Notes: generated by a model from the letters alone, not told the origin. Shown: positions 55,178 to 64,000, numbered from the stretch's first letter. The stretch: 64,000 bases of DNA from Kutzneria sp044547355 (GCF_044547355.1 NZ_JBIUAG010000002.1:62001-126000); one strand, 5' to 3'. Made by a program: numbers and translations.

Positions 55178-57274
55178 ATGGACGACCACGCCTTGCGCGA
55201 GCAGGCCGAGGAACACCTCCAGGCCCTGGCCGGTCCGGAGGCGAAACTCCGCGACGACCAGTGGACGGCGATCAGTGCCCTGGTGTCGCAGCGCCGGCGC
55301 GCGCTGGTCGTGCAGCGCACCGGGTGGGGCAAGTCGGCGGTGTACTTCATCGCGACGGCGCTGTTGCGCTCCCTCGGCGAGGGGCCGACGGTGATCGTGT
55401 CGCCGCTGCTGGCCCTGATGCGCAACCAGGTGGAGGCGGCGGCCCGCGCGGGGGTGCGCGCGGCGACGATCAACTCCGCCAATCTCGGCGAGTGGCAGGA
55501 CGTCCAGGACGCCGTCACCGCCGGCGGCGTGGACGTGCTGCTGGTGAGCCCGGAGCGGTTGAACAACCCCGACTTCCGCGACAACGTGCTGCCCAGCCTG
55601 ACCGCGAGCGCCGGCCTGCTCGTGGTGGACGAGGCGCACTGCATCTCCGACTGGGGCCACGATTTCCGCCCCGACTACCGGCGGCTACGCACACTGCTCG
55701 GCGAGCTGCCGGAAGGCGTGCCGGTGCTGGCGACGACCGCGACCGCCAACGACCGCGTGGTCCGGGACGTCGCCGACCAGCTGGGCATCGGCGGCGCCCA
55801 GACGGTGGTGCTGCGCGGCCCGCTGGACCGGGAGAGTCTGCACCTGGCCGTGGTCACGCTGCCCAGTCCGGCGGCGCGGCTGGGCTGGCTGGCCGAGAAG
55901 CTGACCGAGCTCCCCGGCTCCGGCATCGTCTACACGCTGACGGTGTCGGCGGCCGAGGACGTGGCCTCTTTCCTGCGCGAGCGCGGGTTCGAGGTGGCGG
56001 CGTACTCCGGCAAGACCGACCCGGCCGAACGCGAGCGCGCCGAGGCGGACCTGCTGGCCAACCGGGTCAAGGCGCTGGTGGCCACCTCGGCGCTGGGCAT
56101 GGGTTTCGACAAGCCGGACCTGGGCTTCGTGGTGCACCTTGGCGCGCCGCAGTCGCCGATCGCCTACTACCAGCAGATCGGCCGCGCCGGCCGCGGTGTG
56201 CGGCGGGCGGAGGTGCTGCTGCTGCCGGGACGGGAGGACCGGGAGATCTGGCAGTACTTCGCGTCGCTGGCCTTCCCACCGGAACACGTGGTGCGGCAGG
56301 TGTTGGACGCGTTGGCGGGCAGCGACCGTCCACTGTCGACGGCGGCGCTGGAGCCGATGGTGGAGCTGTCCCGCAGCCGGCTCGAAGTCGTGCTCAAGGT
56401 GCTGGACGTGGACGGCGCGGTGCACCGCGTGCGCGGCGGCTGGGTGTCGACCGGCCAGCCGTGGCAGTACGACGAGGAGCGCTACGGTCGGCTCGGCGAC
56501 GCGCGCCGGGCCGAGCAGCAGGCCATGCTCGACTACCAGGCCACCGACGGCTGCCGGATGGAATTCCTGTTGCGGCAGCTGGACGATCCGGCCGCCGCGC
56601 CGTGTGGGCGGTGCGACAACTGCACGGGACGGCGGTGGAGCGTCGAGGTGTCCGGGACCGCGGCGACGGCCGCGCAGGACCGGCTGAATCGGCCCGGCGT
56701 GGAGATCGCGCCGCGCAAGATGTGGCCGAGCGGCATGTCCGGGCTGGGCGTGCCGCTGTCCGGCAAGATCTCGGCCGGGCAGCAGGCCGAGGAGGGCCGG
56801 GCGTTGGGCCGGCTCACCGACATCGGCTGGGGCAACCGCCTGCGTGACCTGCTGGCCGACACCACGCCCGACCAGCCGGTGCCGGACGACGTCTTCCAGG
56901 CCTGCGTGCAGGTGCTCGCGTCGTGGAAGTGGGACCAGCGGCCCTCCGGCGTGGTGACGATCGGCTCCCGCCGCCGGCCGAAGCTCGTCGCCAGCCTCGG
57001 CGAGCGGCTGGCCTCGATCGGGCGGCTGACCTATCTCGGCGAGATCACCTCGGCCGGCGAGGGCACCCGCCGCAGCAACAGCGCCCAGCGCCTGGCCGGT
57101 CTCTGGCAGGGGCTGCACGCCCCGTCCTGGCTCGCCGACGGCGCCTTTGCCGGCCCCGTGCTGCTGGTCGACGACCTGGTGGACAGCGGCTGGACCATGA
57201 CGTTGGCCGCGCGCCTGCTCCGGGAAGGAGGTGCGCCCGCGGTTCTGCCCTTCGCGCTCGCGGTCACGAACTAG
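55178..57274 (+). CDS. RecQ-like DNA helicase fused to a phosphoribosyltransferase domain
   Basis: 698 residues from the ATG at 55178. Helicase motifs: Walker A QRTGWGKSAVYF, DEAH-type LLVVDEAHCISDWGHDFRPD, motif IV-VI SALGMGFDKPD and QQIGRAGRG. A RecQ zinc segment with CRMEFLLRQL then CGRCDNC follows. The C-terminal 150 residues carry a PRPP-binding signature VLLVDDLVDSGWTMTLAARL, the loop of type I phosphoribosyltransferases. Helicase plus phosphoribosyltransferase on one chain is seen in other actinobacteria but its purpose is unknown; it might couple repair to nucleotide salvage. Confidence 0.88.
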   Translation: MDDHALREQAEEHLQALAGPEAKLRDDQWTAISALVSQRRRALVVQRTGWGKSAVYFIATALLRSLGEGPTVIVSPLLALMRNQVEAAARAGVRAATINSANLGEWQDVQDAVTAGGVDVLLVSPERLNNPDFRDNVLPSLTASAGLLVVDEAHCISDWGHDFRPDYRRLRTLLGELPEGVPVLATTATANDRVVRDVADQLGIGGAQTVVLRGPLDRESLHLAVVTLPSPAARLGWLAEKLTELPGSGIVYTLTVSAAEDVASFLRERGFEVAAYSGKTDPAERERAEADLLANRVKALVATSALGMGFDKPDLGFVVHLGAPQSPIAYYQQIGRAGRGVRRAEVLLLPGREDREIWQYFASLAFPPEHVVRQVLDALAGSDRPLSTAALEPMVELSRSRLEVVLKVLDVDGAVHRVRGGWVSTGQPWQYDEERYGRLGDARRAEQQAMLDYQATDGCRMEFLLRQLDDPAAAPCGRCDNCTGRRWSVEVSGTAATAAQDRLNRPGVEIAPRKMWPSGMSGLGVPLSGKISAGQQAEEGRALGRLTDIGWGNRLRDLLADTTPDQPVPDDVFQACVQVLASWKWDQRPSGVVTIGSRRRPKLVASLGERLASIGRLTYLGEITSAGEGTRRSNSAQRLAGLWQGLHAPSWLADGAFAGPVLLVDDLVDSGWTMTLAARLLREGGAPAVLPFALAVTN

Positions 57275-57352
57275 AAGCTCGTCGGTCGGCCTGTAACGCG
57301 AGGGACCCCCACGAGCGATCTCACGACAATCCGCTCATCACGGAGGAGAGTC

Positions 57353-58384
57353 GTGAGCACTCTGGGGACGGCCGACCGGCAGGCGCTGCTGCTGGCCCGG
57401 GCCGAAGAATTCGCGAAGATCATCCTGGTCACCGTGCGCCGGGAGTTTCCCAATCACATCAGCCACCTCATGACCGGGCCGGGCGACCTGCCGAACCGGC
57501 CGAAGGACGTCTATCCGGCGTTCTACGGCTGCCTGGACTGGCACTCGTGCGTGGAGATGCACTGGGCGGCCGTGCGTCTGCTGCGCACGGCGCCGGACCG
57601 GGTGCCGGGCGACGAGATCCGAGCGGTGCTCGACGAGCATCTGACGGCCGACAACATCGCGGTGGAGACGCGCAGCTTCACCGAGTTCAGCAAGCACGCG
57701 CGGCCGTACGCCTGGGGCTGGGAGCACATGCTCCAGCACGAACTGTCCACCTGGGACGATCCCGACGCCCGGCGGTGGGCGGCGAACCTGACGCCGCTGA
57801 CCGAGACGATCACGGACGCGTTCGTGAGCTGGCTGCCGAAGGCGACCTACCCGGACCGGCAGGGCGCGCACTTCAACAGCGCGTTCGGCCTGTCCCGGGC
57901 GCTGCCGCAGGCCCGCGCGCTGGCCGAGCGGGGCGAGCCGGGGCTGCTGACGGCCATCTCGGACGCGGCGCACCGCTGGTTCGACAATGACATCGACTAT
58001 CCGGCCCGGTGGGAGCCAGGCGGCGCCGATTTCCTGTCGCCGGCGCTCTGCGAGGCGGAACTGATGTCGAACCTGTTCAGCCCAACCGAGTTCACCCAAT
58101 GGTTCGATCGATTCCTGCCGGACATCGCAAACAGCGGCCTGTTCACACCGGCCGTCGTTTCCGATGACTCCGACGGCCAGATCGCGCATCTGCACGGAGT
58201 GAACCTGAGCCGGGCCTGGTGCCTGCTCCGACTGGCCGCAGCCCTTCCTCCGACCGATGTCCGCCGGGCCGAGATGCCCAGCGCGGCGGCCACGCACGCG
58301 CTCCCGGAACTGGACCTGACCAGCGGAACGGACTACATGGTCGAACATTGGCTCGCCGCTTACGCGGTGCTGCTGCTGACCTGA
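57353..58384 (+). CDS. DUF2891 family protein
   Basis: 343 residues from the GTG at 57353 (GGAGGAGA upstream). The family pattern is clear: PAFYGCLDWHSCVEMHWAAVR near residue 60, FSKHARPYAWGWEHML, and the alpha/alpha-barrel blocks GAHFNSAFGLSRAL and GVNLSRAWCLLRLA. No signal peptide. Function is not established; the fold suggests a sugar-active enzyme or binding protein. It follows the helicase gene by 78 bases. Confidence 0.85.
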   Translation: MSTLGTADRQALLLARAEEFAKIILVTVRREFPNHISHLMTGPGDLPNRPKDVYPAFYGCLDWHSCVEMHWAAVRLLRTAPDRVPGDEIRAVLDEHLTADNIAVETRSFTEFSKHARPYAWGWEHMLQHELSTWDDPDARRWAANLTPLTETITDAFVSWLPKATYPDRQGAHFNSAFGLSRALPQARALAERGEPGLLTAISDAAHRWFDNDIDYPARWEPGGADFLSPALCEAELMSNLFSPTEFTQWFDRFLPDIANSGLFTPAVVSDDSDGQIAHLHGVNLSRAWCLLRLAAALPPTDVRRAEMPSAAATHALPELDLTSGTDYMVEHWLAAYAVLLLT

Positions 58385-58589
58385 CGCAAAGGGGAGCAAA
58401 ACGGATTTATCGCCGCCGGAGAACCCCCCGAAAGTAGCTACCGCGGCACGATCACGCACTGAAAGATCGGTACGGGTTCCGCCGGGGAATCTGATCAGTT
58501 CCCCGGCGGAATTCCGGGAATTAACGCCTGTCCCTCCACCACCCCTGCATGGCCCTCCCGCGTCGCCGATCAGCGAGTGGGAGGCGCCG

Positions 58590-59327
58590 GTGAAAGGATC
58601 GGAAATGCTCGCCACTCGTCTCACCCGTGCCCTGGTCGCGGCCGCGCTGGCCAGCGCCAGCCTGGCCGGCACGGCCGTCGCCGCCACCGCCCCCGCCGGC
58701 TTCGGGCCGCACATCAGCTTCGGCCACGGCGCGGGCAGCAGCTTCTCCGGCGGCAACTGGGGCGGCTACGCCAGCTTCGGCAGCTGGACCACCGCGACGG
58801 CCAGCTGGGTCGAGCCGTCGGTCACCTGCCGGTCCACCAACGACCTGTTCGCGCCGTGGGTCGGCATCGACGGCGACGGCTCCTCCACCGTCGAGCAGAC
58901 CGGCGTCGCCACCGACTGCTCCAGCGGGCACGCCGTCTACCAGGCGTGGTACGAGATGTACCCGGCCGCGCCGGTGTACTACAGCAACGCCGTCAGCGCC
59001 GGCGACCACTTCACCGCCACCGTCACCCGCTCCGGCAGCAGCTACACGCTGACCATCAGCGACACCACCAAGGGCTGGACCAAGACCACCACCAAGTCGC
59101 TGAGCACCGCCAAGCACTACTCGGCCGAGGCGATCATCGAGTCGCCCACCGACTCGTACCCGACCGTCAGCGGCAACACCATCTCGTTCACCGGCGTGAA
59201 GTTCGACGGCAAGACCCTCAAGGCCACCAACCCGTCCGCGCTCAACGCCGACGACCGCGGCACCAACACCTGGATCCCCGGCGCCGTCGGCGCCGACGGC
59301 ACCAGCTTCTCGATCACCAGGCACTGA
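58590..59327 (+). CDS. secreted G1 family glutamic peptidase (eqolisin-like)
   Basis: 245 residues from the GTG at 58590 (GGGAGG six bases upstream); the ATG at 58605 also has a site. Signal peptide ending near AVAA. The mature domain shows GGYASFGSWTTATASWVEPS, the segment WVGIDGDGSSTVEQTGVATD with the catalytic Gln, WYEMYP, and SAEAIIESP with the catalytic Glu, the pair used by eqolisins at acid pH. No propeptide of fungal size is present. Acts outside the cell. Same general role (acid protease) as the S53 gene at the left edge. Confidence 0.85.
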   Translation: MKGSEMLATRLTRALVAAALASASLAGTAVAATAPAGFGPHISFGHGAGSSFSGGNWGGYASFGSWTTATASWVEPSVTCRSTNDLFAPWVGIDGDGSSTVEQTGVATDCSSGHAVYQAWYEMYPAAPVYYSNAVSAGDHFTATVTRSGSSYTLTISDTTKGWTKTTTKSLSTAKHYSAEAIIESPTDSYPTVSGNTISFTGVKFDGKTLKATNPSALNADDRGTNTWIPGAVGADGTSFSITRH

Positions 59328-59429
59328 CCAGCGCCTGCGGCAAGGCAGCCGCACCCGTCACGGGCGACCCCTGTGGCGGGTGCGGTTCTCATTTTTCCGG
59401 GGCACGGCCCTATGTGGTCCGGGGCAGCG

Positions 59430-60593
59430 CTAGACGCGGGTCGGGAGCGGGACCAGGTCGTCGGCGTGCACGACCTCGCGGCGCTGCTCGGGGGCGAGGT
59501 TCTGGCTGGAGCGGCCGATCATCGTGGGGAGTTCGACGGCGTCGAAGGCGACCACGCCGCGGGCGACGACCTTGCCGGCGAGGTCGGTGAGGTCGACCAC
59601 GTCACCGGCGTCGAAGTCGCCGTGGACGCCGGCGATGCCGGCGGCCAGGAGGGAACGGCGGCGGGTCACCACGGCGGCGACGGCGCCGTCGTCGAGGGTG
59701 AGCCGGCCGGCGGAGTCGGCGGCGTGGGCGAGCCAGAAGCGGCGGGCGGACAACCGGGAGCCGGTGGCGGCAAAGGCGGTGCCGGTAGTGGCGTTGGTGA
59801 GAGCGCCGGCCGCATCGCCGGCGGTTGCCGAGGCGGAGGTCGCCAAAGCAGAGGCGGCGTCGGCGGCGGAGGCGAGGAGGACGGGGATGCCGGCGGAGGA
59901 CGCCAGGCGGGCGGCGGCGAGTTTGGAGGCCATGCCGCCGGTGCCTACGCCGGAGGCTCCGGTGGCGCCGGCGATGACGTCGGCGAGGTCGGACTCGTCG
60001 GCGACCTCGGTGATGCGGCGGGCGCCGCCGAGGCGGGGGTCGCCGTCGTAGAGGGCGTCCACATCGGACAGGAGGACGAGGGCGTCGGCGCCGATGAGGT
60101 GGGCGACGAGGGCGGCGAGGCGGTCGTTGTCGCCGAAGCGGATCTCGTCGGTGGCGACGGTGTCGTTCTCGTTGACGACGGGGACGACGCCGAGGGCGAG
60201 CAGGCGGGAGAAGGTGCGCTGGGCGTTGCGGTAGTGGGAGCGGCGCACGACGTCGTCGGCGGTGAGGAGGAGCTGGCCGACGGTGAGGTGGTAGCGGGCG
60301 AAAGAGGTGGCGTAGGCGTGCACCAGCTCCAGCTGCCCGACGCTGGCGGCGGCCTGCTGGGTGGCAAGGTCCTTGGGGCGCTTGCCGATGCCGAGCGGGG
60401 CCAGGCCGGCCGCGATGGCGCCGGAGGACACCAGCACCACCTGGCTGCCGGCGGCCGACCGTGCGGCGAGGGCGTCAACCAGGGCGTCCAGCCGGCTGGG
60501 GTCCAGCCCTCCGACCGCGGTGGTCAGTGAGGACGATCCGACCTTGACCACGATCCGCTTCGCGGCGGCGACCGCCTGGCGGGCCTGCGACAC
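59430..60593 (-). CDS. proB: glutamate 5-kinase
   Basis: 387 residues. Amino-acid kinase fold with VVKVGSSSLTTAVGGLDPSR, PVVNENDTVATDEIRFGDND and VGTGGMASKLAAARLA, followed by a C-terminal PUA domain (DAGDVVDLTDLAGKVVARGV). Phosphorylates glutamate as the first step of proline synthesis and is normally inhibited by proline. The GTG at 60593 is three bases after the obgE stop, with GAGGAG placed inside obgE. proA lies 4.3 kb away in its own unit. Confidence 0.96.
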   Translation of the reverse strand: MSQARQAVAAAKRIVVKVGSSSLTTAVGGLDPSRLDALVDALAARSAAGSQVVLVSSGAIAAGLAPLGIGKRPKDLATQQAAASVGQLELVHAYATSFARYHLTVGQLLLTADDVVRRSHYRNAQRTFSRLLALGVVPVVNENDTVATDEIRFGDNDRLAALVAHLIGADALVLLSDVDALYDGDPRLGGARRITEVADESDLADVIAGATGASGVGTGGMASKLAAARLASSAGIPVLLASAADAASALATSASATAGDAAGALTNATTGTAFAATGSRLSARRFWLAHAADSAGRLTLDDGAVAAVVTRRRSLLAAGIAGVHGDFDAGDVVDLTDLAGKVVARGVVAFDAVELPTMIGRSSQNLAPEQRREVVHADDLVPLPTRV

Positions 60594-60596
60594 GCC

Positions 60597-62066
60597 CTAC
60601 TCCTCGTCGAAATCAGACTCTGTGTCGTCGTCGGCCGGCCACTCGCCCGGGGTCCGCCGGGCCTTGCGGGCCGCCTTGCGCTCGGCCGCGCCGACCCGGC
60701 TGTTGGTCTCCAGCCGGACGTCGGTGCCGCGACCGGTCATGAGTACCGCGATGCCGGCCGGCGTGGACGGTTCCCAGTCGAACGTCACATCGCCGATGGT
60801 GACCGGGCAGCCCGGCACCGCGCCGGCCTTGGCCAGGGCCTCCTCGACGCCGAGCCGGGCCAGCCGGTCGGCGAGGTAGCCGACGGCCTCGTCGTTGGAG
60901 AACTGGGTCTGGCGGATCCAGCGCTCGGGCCGGCTGCCGCGCACGATGAAGCCGCCCTCGTTCTCCGGGTCGGGCTCGACCCGGAAGCCGGCGTCGTCGA
61001 CGGCGATCGGCCGCAGCACGATGCGGGTGGGCTCCAGGATCGGCTGCGCGGCGCGGTGTTCCTCGACGGCCTTGGCCAGGGCGAAGCTCAGCTCCCGCAG
61101 CCCGGTCCGGCTCACGGTGGAGATCTCGAACACCGGCAGACCGCGCGCCTCCAGTTCGGGGCGGACGAGCTCGGCGAGGTCCTTGGCGTCGGGCACGTCG
61201 GTCTTGTTCAGCACGACCAAGCGCGGCCGGTCGGCCAGCTCGCCGCCGAGCGACGGGGTGTACCGGGCCAGCTCGGTCTCCAGCGCGTCGATGTCGGACA
61301 GCGGGTCGCGGCCGGGCTCGAAGGTGGCGCAGTCCACGACGTGCACCAGCACGGCGCAGCGCTCGATGTGCCGCAGGAAGTCCAGGCCGAGGCCCTTGCC
61401 CTCGCTCGCGCCGGGGATCAGGCCGGGCACGTCGGCCATGGTGAACACGGAGTCGCCGGCGGTGACCACGCCCAGGTTGGGCACGAGCGTGGTGAACGGG
61501 TAGTCGGCGATCTTGGGCCGGGCCGCGGACAGCACGGCGATCAGCGAGGACTTGCCGGCCGAGGGGAAGCCGACCAGGCCGACGTCGGCGACGGACTTGA
61601 GCTCCAGGACCAGGTCCCGGGCCTCGCCCTCCTCGCCGAGCAGCGCGAAGCCGGGCGCGCGACGGGCCTTGGAGGCCAGCGCCGCGTTGCCGAGGCCGCC
61701 GCGGCCGCCCTGGGCCGCGACCAGCCGGGTGCCGGCGCCGATCAGGTCGGCCAGCACCTCGCCGTCGGGGCTGAGCACCACTGTGCCGTCGGGCACGCGC
61801 AGTTCGAGGTCCTCGCCCTGGGCGCCGTCCTTGTTGGAGCCCTGGCCCTGCCGGCCGTTGGTGGCGCGGGCGTGCGGGCGGAAGTGGAAGTCCAGCAGGG
61901 TGTGCACGCTGGGGTCGACGACCAGCACGACGTCGCCGCCGCGGCCGCCGTCGCCGCCGTCCGGGCCGCCCAGCGGCTTGAACTTCTCGCGGTGCACCGA
62001 GGCGCAGCCGTTCCCGCCGTTACCGGCCGCCACGTGGATGGTCACGCGGTCAACGAAGCGAGACAC
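60597..62066 (-). CDS. obgE: Obg family GTPase
   Basis: 489 residues from the GTG at 62066. The glycine-rich Obg domain (AAGNGGNGCASVHREKFKPL, GGDGGRGGDVVLVVD) occupies the first 158 residues, then the GTPase domain with VGFPSAGKSSLIAVLSAA, DVPGLIPGASEGKGLG and NKTDVPD, and a C-terminal OCT domain. Acts in ribosome assembly and the stringent response. It is separated from rpmA by a strong terminator, so it needs its own promoter or read-through. Confidence 0.96.
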   Translation of the reverse strand: MSRFVDRVTIHVAAGNGGNGCASVHREKFKPLGGPDGGDGGRGGDVVLVVDPSVHTLLDFHFRPHARATNGRQGQGSNKDGAQGEDLELRVPDGTVVLSPDGEVLADLIGAGTRLVAAQGGRGGLGNAALASKARRAPGFALLGEEGEARDLVLELKSVADVGLVGFPSAGKSSLIAVLSAARPKIADYPFTTLVPNLGVVTAGDSVFTMADVPGLIPGASEGKGLGLDFLRHIERCAVLVHVVDCATFEPGRDPLSDIDALETELARYTPSLGGELADRPRLVVLNKTDVPDAKDLAELVRPELEARGLPVFEISTVSRTGLRELSFALAKAVEEHRAAQPILEPTRIVLRPIAVDDAGFRVEPDPENEGGFIVRGSRPERWIRQTQFSNDEAVGYLADRLARLGVEEALAKAGAVPGCPVTIGDVTFDWEPSTPAGIAVLMTGRGTDVRLETNSRVGAAERKAARKARRTPGEWPADDDTESDFDEE

Positions 62067-62095
62067 GAGAAGTACTTCCTTCCAGAGCATGAAAA

Positions 62096-62134
62096 ACGAG
62101 GGGTGACCGGTGCTGTGCGCCGGTCACCCCTCGT
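62096..62134 (-). terminator. intrinsic terminator of rplU-rpmA
   Basis: A 15-bp perfect hairpin (62096-62110 with 62120-62134, nine-base loop) lies 13 bases past the rpmA stop. On the minus strand it is followed by TTTTT at 62096-62092, the best Rho-independent terminator of the window. Confidence 0.85.
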
Positions 62135-62147
62135 CAGATATCAATCC

Positions 62148-62417
62148 TCAGGCGGAGGCGACAACCTCGACCGGGACGATGTTGACGGTCTTGCGACCGC
62201 GCTTGGCGCCGAACTCGACAGCGCCGGCGGCCAGGGCGAACAGCGTGTCGTCCTTGCCGCGGCCCACGTTCACACCGGGGTGGAACTTGGTGCCACGCTG
62301 GCGGATCAGGATCTCGCCGGCCTTGACGACCTGACCGCCGAAGCGCTTGACCCCAAGGTACTGCGGGTTGGAGTCACGGCCGTTACGGGAGCTGGATGCA
62401 CCCTTTTTGTGTGCCAT
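62148..62417 (-). CDS. rpmA: 50S ribosomal protein L27
   Basis: 89 residues. MAHKKGASSSRNGRDSNPQY is the diagnostic N-terminus that reaches the peptidyl transferase centre. GGQVVKAGEILIRQRGTKFH follows. The N-terminus starts directly at Ala-His, so no processing extension is seen. Gap of 15 bases to rplU, one transcript. Confidence 0.98.
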   Translation of the reverse strand: MAHKKGASSSRNGRDSNPQYLGVKRFGGQVVKAGEILIRQRGTKFHPGVNVGRGKDDTLFALAAGAVEFGAKRGRKTVNIVPVEVVASA

Positions 62418-62432
62418 GGCTGATCAGGTCCT

Positions 62433-62741
62433 CTACTTGGTGATGGCGGTGACCTCGACGCGGGTCAGCTTCTGACGGTGACCCTGGCGCTTGTGGTAAC
62501 CGGTCTTGTTCTTGAACTTGTGGATGCGGATCTTGGGGCCCTTGGTGTGCTCGACGACCTTGGCGGTCACCGAAACCTTGCCCAGGGCGTCGGCGTCAGC
62601 GATGACATCGGAGCCATCGACGACGAGCAGCGCTGGGAAGCTGACTTCGGCGCCCGGTCCACCGTCGAGCTTCTCGACCTGGACGATGTCGCCGACGGCA
62701 ACCTTGTACTGCTTGCCGCCAGTCTTGACGATCGCGTACAT
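62433..62741 (-). CDS. rplU: 50S ribosomal protein L21
   Basis: 102 residues. MYAIVKTGGKQYKVAVGDIV and the basic C-terminal HKFKNKTGYHKRQGHRQKLT are typical of L21, which binds 23S rRNA near L20. First gene of the rplU-rpmA unit. The upstream 270 bases to the RNase E/G gene must hold its promoter; none could be assigned with confidence. Confidence 0.98.
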   Translation of the reverse strand: MYAIVKTGGKQYKVAVGDIVQVEKLDGGPGAEVSFPALLVVDGSDVIADADALGKVSVTAKVVEHTKGPKIRIHKFKNKTGYHKRQGHRQKLTRVEVTAITK

Positions 62742-62965
62742 CGGGACGGAAGTCTCCTGCTACTCGACGTTGACGGGGCACGCACGGCCCAAGCACAGGG
62801 AACATCCCCAGAGGAAAACCAACACCGAGGAATTCCAACCAGCTTGGACTGGCGCGCGACGGGGCCCTCCGGATGGGGGCCAAACAAGAGGTTACGGGCC
62901 GGGTGGACGGGAGGTCAAACCGGGGTCCCCGTAGCCGGCACAAGGTGACCGTGGTCACCCCGGAC

Positions 62966-63011
62966 AGGCGTCACCGGCCCGTGGGCGAGTGCCCACGGGC
63001 CGGTGAAACGC
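62966..63011 (-). terminator. strong hairpin after the RNase E/G gene
   Basis: CACCGGCCCGTGGGC (62972-62986) pairs perfectly with GCCCACGGGCCGGTG (62991-63005) around a GAGT loop, with outer GGCGT/ACGCC pairing. It lies ten bases past the gene's stop codon. Confidence 0.7.
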
Positions 63012-63015
63012 CTGG

Positions 63016-64000
63016 TCAGTCCTGTGTCGCAGTGCCCGCCGACGGCGGGCCGGCCGGCCGGGACGCGGCCCGGCGGCGACGCCGTGTGGTGGAGGCCACC
63101 GGCTCCGGCTCGGACGCGTGGTGGCCGTTGGCGGCGGCGGTCGGCTGCTCCGGCACCTCGTAGGCGACGGAGACCCCGGCCTGCCCGGTGACCGCGGCCG
63201 CGGCGACCGCGGGTGCGGCCTCCTCGACCGGGCCGGCGGCGGCCTCGCCGGTGGCGACGGCCGGCTCGCCGGACCAGCCGAAGGCCGACCGGGCCGGCTC
63301 AGCGGCCGATTCGGCGGCAGCGACCGGCTCGGACGCGGACGGCTGGCCGACGGCTTCGCTCGGGGTGGACAACGCCGCGGCGGCCTCGGTGGCCGCCAGG
63401 GCCTCCGCGGCCGGCGAGGCCTCGGTCTCGACGACCCGCTCGGAGGTGTGCGCGCCGGCGGTGGAAGCGGCCTCGCCAGCCGGGCCATCCGTCTCGGCGA
63501 CGGCCGCCGGGGCGGCCTCGTCCTGCCCGCCGGCGGTGGCGGCCTCCTCCGAGGTCACCTGCTCGACGTCGGCGGCCGGCTGCTCCTCGGTGCGGTGCCG
63601 GTTGCGGTTGCGCTTGCGACCCGATCCGGCCGGCTTCTCGGCCGGAGCCTGCTGCTGCTGGCCGCCGTTGCCGGTGGACGAGCCGGTGGCCTGCCCGTTG
63701 CCGCCGTTGCCGTTGCCGTGGCTGTGCCCGAGCGGCTCGGTGCTGACCACGACGCCCCGGCCGCGGCAGTGCTCGCAGGTCTGGCTGAACGCCTCCAGCA
63801 GGCCGGTGCCGACCCGCTTGCGGGTCATCTGCACCAGGCCCAGCGAGGTGACCTCGGCGACCTGGTGGCGGGTGCGGTCCCGGCCAAGGCACTCGGTCAG
63901 CCGGCGCAGCACCAGGTCCCGGTTGGACTCCAGCACCATGTCGATGAAGTCGATGACGATGATGCCGCCGATGTCGCGCAGCCGGAGCTGGCGGACGATC
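63016..64000 (-). CDS. ribonuclease E/G, C-terminal part
   Basis: The 5' portion runs off the right edge; 327 C-terminal codons are visible. The first visible residues (IVRQLRLRDIGGIIVIDFID then RTRHQVAEVTSLGLVQMTRK) belong to the catalytic DNase I-like domain, and CEHCRGRG is the zinc-link motif of RNase E/G. Beyond it comes a low-complexity Ala/Glu/Pro-rich tail with a GNGNGGNG stretch and a basic patch (RKRNRNRHR), typical of actinobacterial RNase E scaffolding tails. Normally processes mRNA and rRNA. Position next to rplU is conserved (Rv2444c). Confidence 0.93.
   Translation of the reverse strand, partial: IVRQLRLRDIGGIIVIDFIDMVLESNRDLVLRRLTECLGRDRTRHQVAEVTSLGLVQMTRKRVGTGLLEAFSQTCEHCRGRGVVVSTEPLGHSHGNGNGGNGQATGSSTGNGGQQQQAPAEKPAGSGRKRNRNRHRTEEQPAADVEQVTSEEAATAGGQDEAAPAAVAETDGPAGEAASTAGAHTSERVVETEASPAAEALAATEAAAALSTPSEAVGQPSASEPVAAAESAAEPARSAFGWSGEPAVATGEAAAGPVEEAAPAVAAAAVTGQAGVSVAYEVPEQPTAAANGHHASEPEPVASTTRRRRRAASRPAGPPSAGTATQD

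Noticed and set aside
62742..63015. L21 leader or riboswitch upstream of rplU.
   Set aside because: Apart from the terminator of the RNase E/G gene, no structured or consensus element could be supported.

Overview
The window is dense, high-GC DNA (about 70% by eye) from an actinobacterium, probably of the order Pseudonocardiales. The main evidence is the conserved chromosomal order nadD - rsfS - gpgP - SGNH esterase - degV - comEA - comEC, with holA, rpsT and lepA on one side and proA, proB, obgE, rpmA, rplU and rne on the other. This is the order around Rv2404c to Rv2444c in Mycobacterium tuberculosis. Many genes lack a Shine-Dalgarno sequence and instead have a TANNNT -10 box 6 to 8 bases before the start codon, the layout of actinobacterial leaderless mRNAs. 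The genus cannot be decided from the sequence. No rRNA, tRNA, CRISPR array, IS element or prophage was recognised.

Layout. 1-5.7 kb: a partial secreted S53 peptidase, a crotonase, a secreted guanyl-specific RNase with its barstar inhibitor, a quinone-reductase-like oxidoreductase, a nitronate monooxygenase-like enzyme, an M50-type membrane protease and an HD phosphohydrolase. 5.7-11.7 kb: a DUF3224 protein, a SLOG-like protein, two tandem paralogues of unknown function behind lepA, a PemK/MazF-like protein, a short repeat array and a Fic protein. 11.8-17.6 kb: the conserved ATP-grasp / alpha-E / transglutaminase cluster and an ABC exporter. 17.8-25.3 kb: secreted carbohydrate and ester hydrolases (PNGase A-like, GH3 beta-glucosidase with a CebR-like operator, large alpha/beta hydrolase) around rpsT.

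25.6-39.8 kb: holA, then threonine synthase behind a SAM-I riboswitch. Next come a GntR regulator with a lone cache sensor domain, a divergent gamma-aminobutyraldehyde dehydrogenase / polyamine-type ABC transporter operon, two Tat-exported epoxide-hydrolase paralogues, a MarR regulator and a quinone oxidoreductase. 40.2-44.6 kb: an XRE/TPR regulator with a set of small, partly Cys-rich proteins, a DUF4254 protein and a methyltransferase. This cluster is the best candidate for an undescribed system. 44.6-51.5 kb: comEC, comEA, degV, SGNH esterase, gpgP, rsfS and nadD. 51.6-55.1 kb: a ferredoxin/P450 pair under a TetR regulator, then proA. 55.2-59.3 kb: a RecQ helicase fused to a phosphoribosyltransferase domain, a DUF2891 protein and a G1 glutamic peptidase. 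59.4-64 kb: proB, obgE, rpmA, rplU and the 3' part of an RNase E/G gene.

Functional links. proB and proA supply proline synthesis but sit in separate transcripts. comEA-comEC form a DNA-uptake operon. The ferredoxin probably reduces the P450. The aldehyde dehydrogenase and the ABC transporter form a polyamine or aminobutyraldehyde uptake and oxidation module. comEC and holA, normally adjacent, are separated here by about 18 kb of accessory genes, so 26.6-44.6 kb is best read as an accessory insertion in a conserved housekeeping block.
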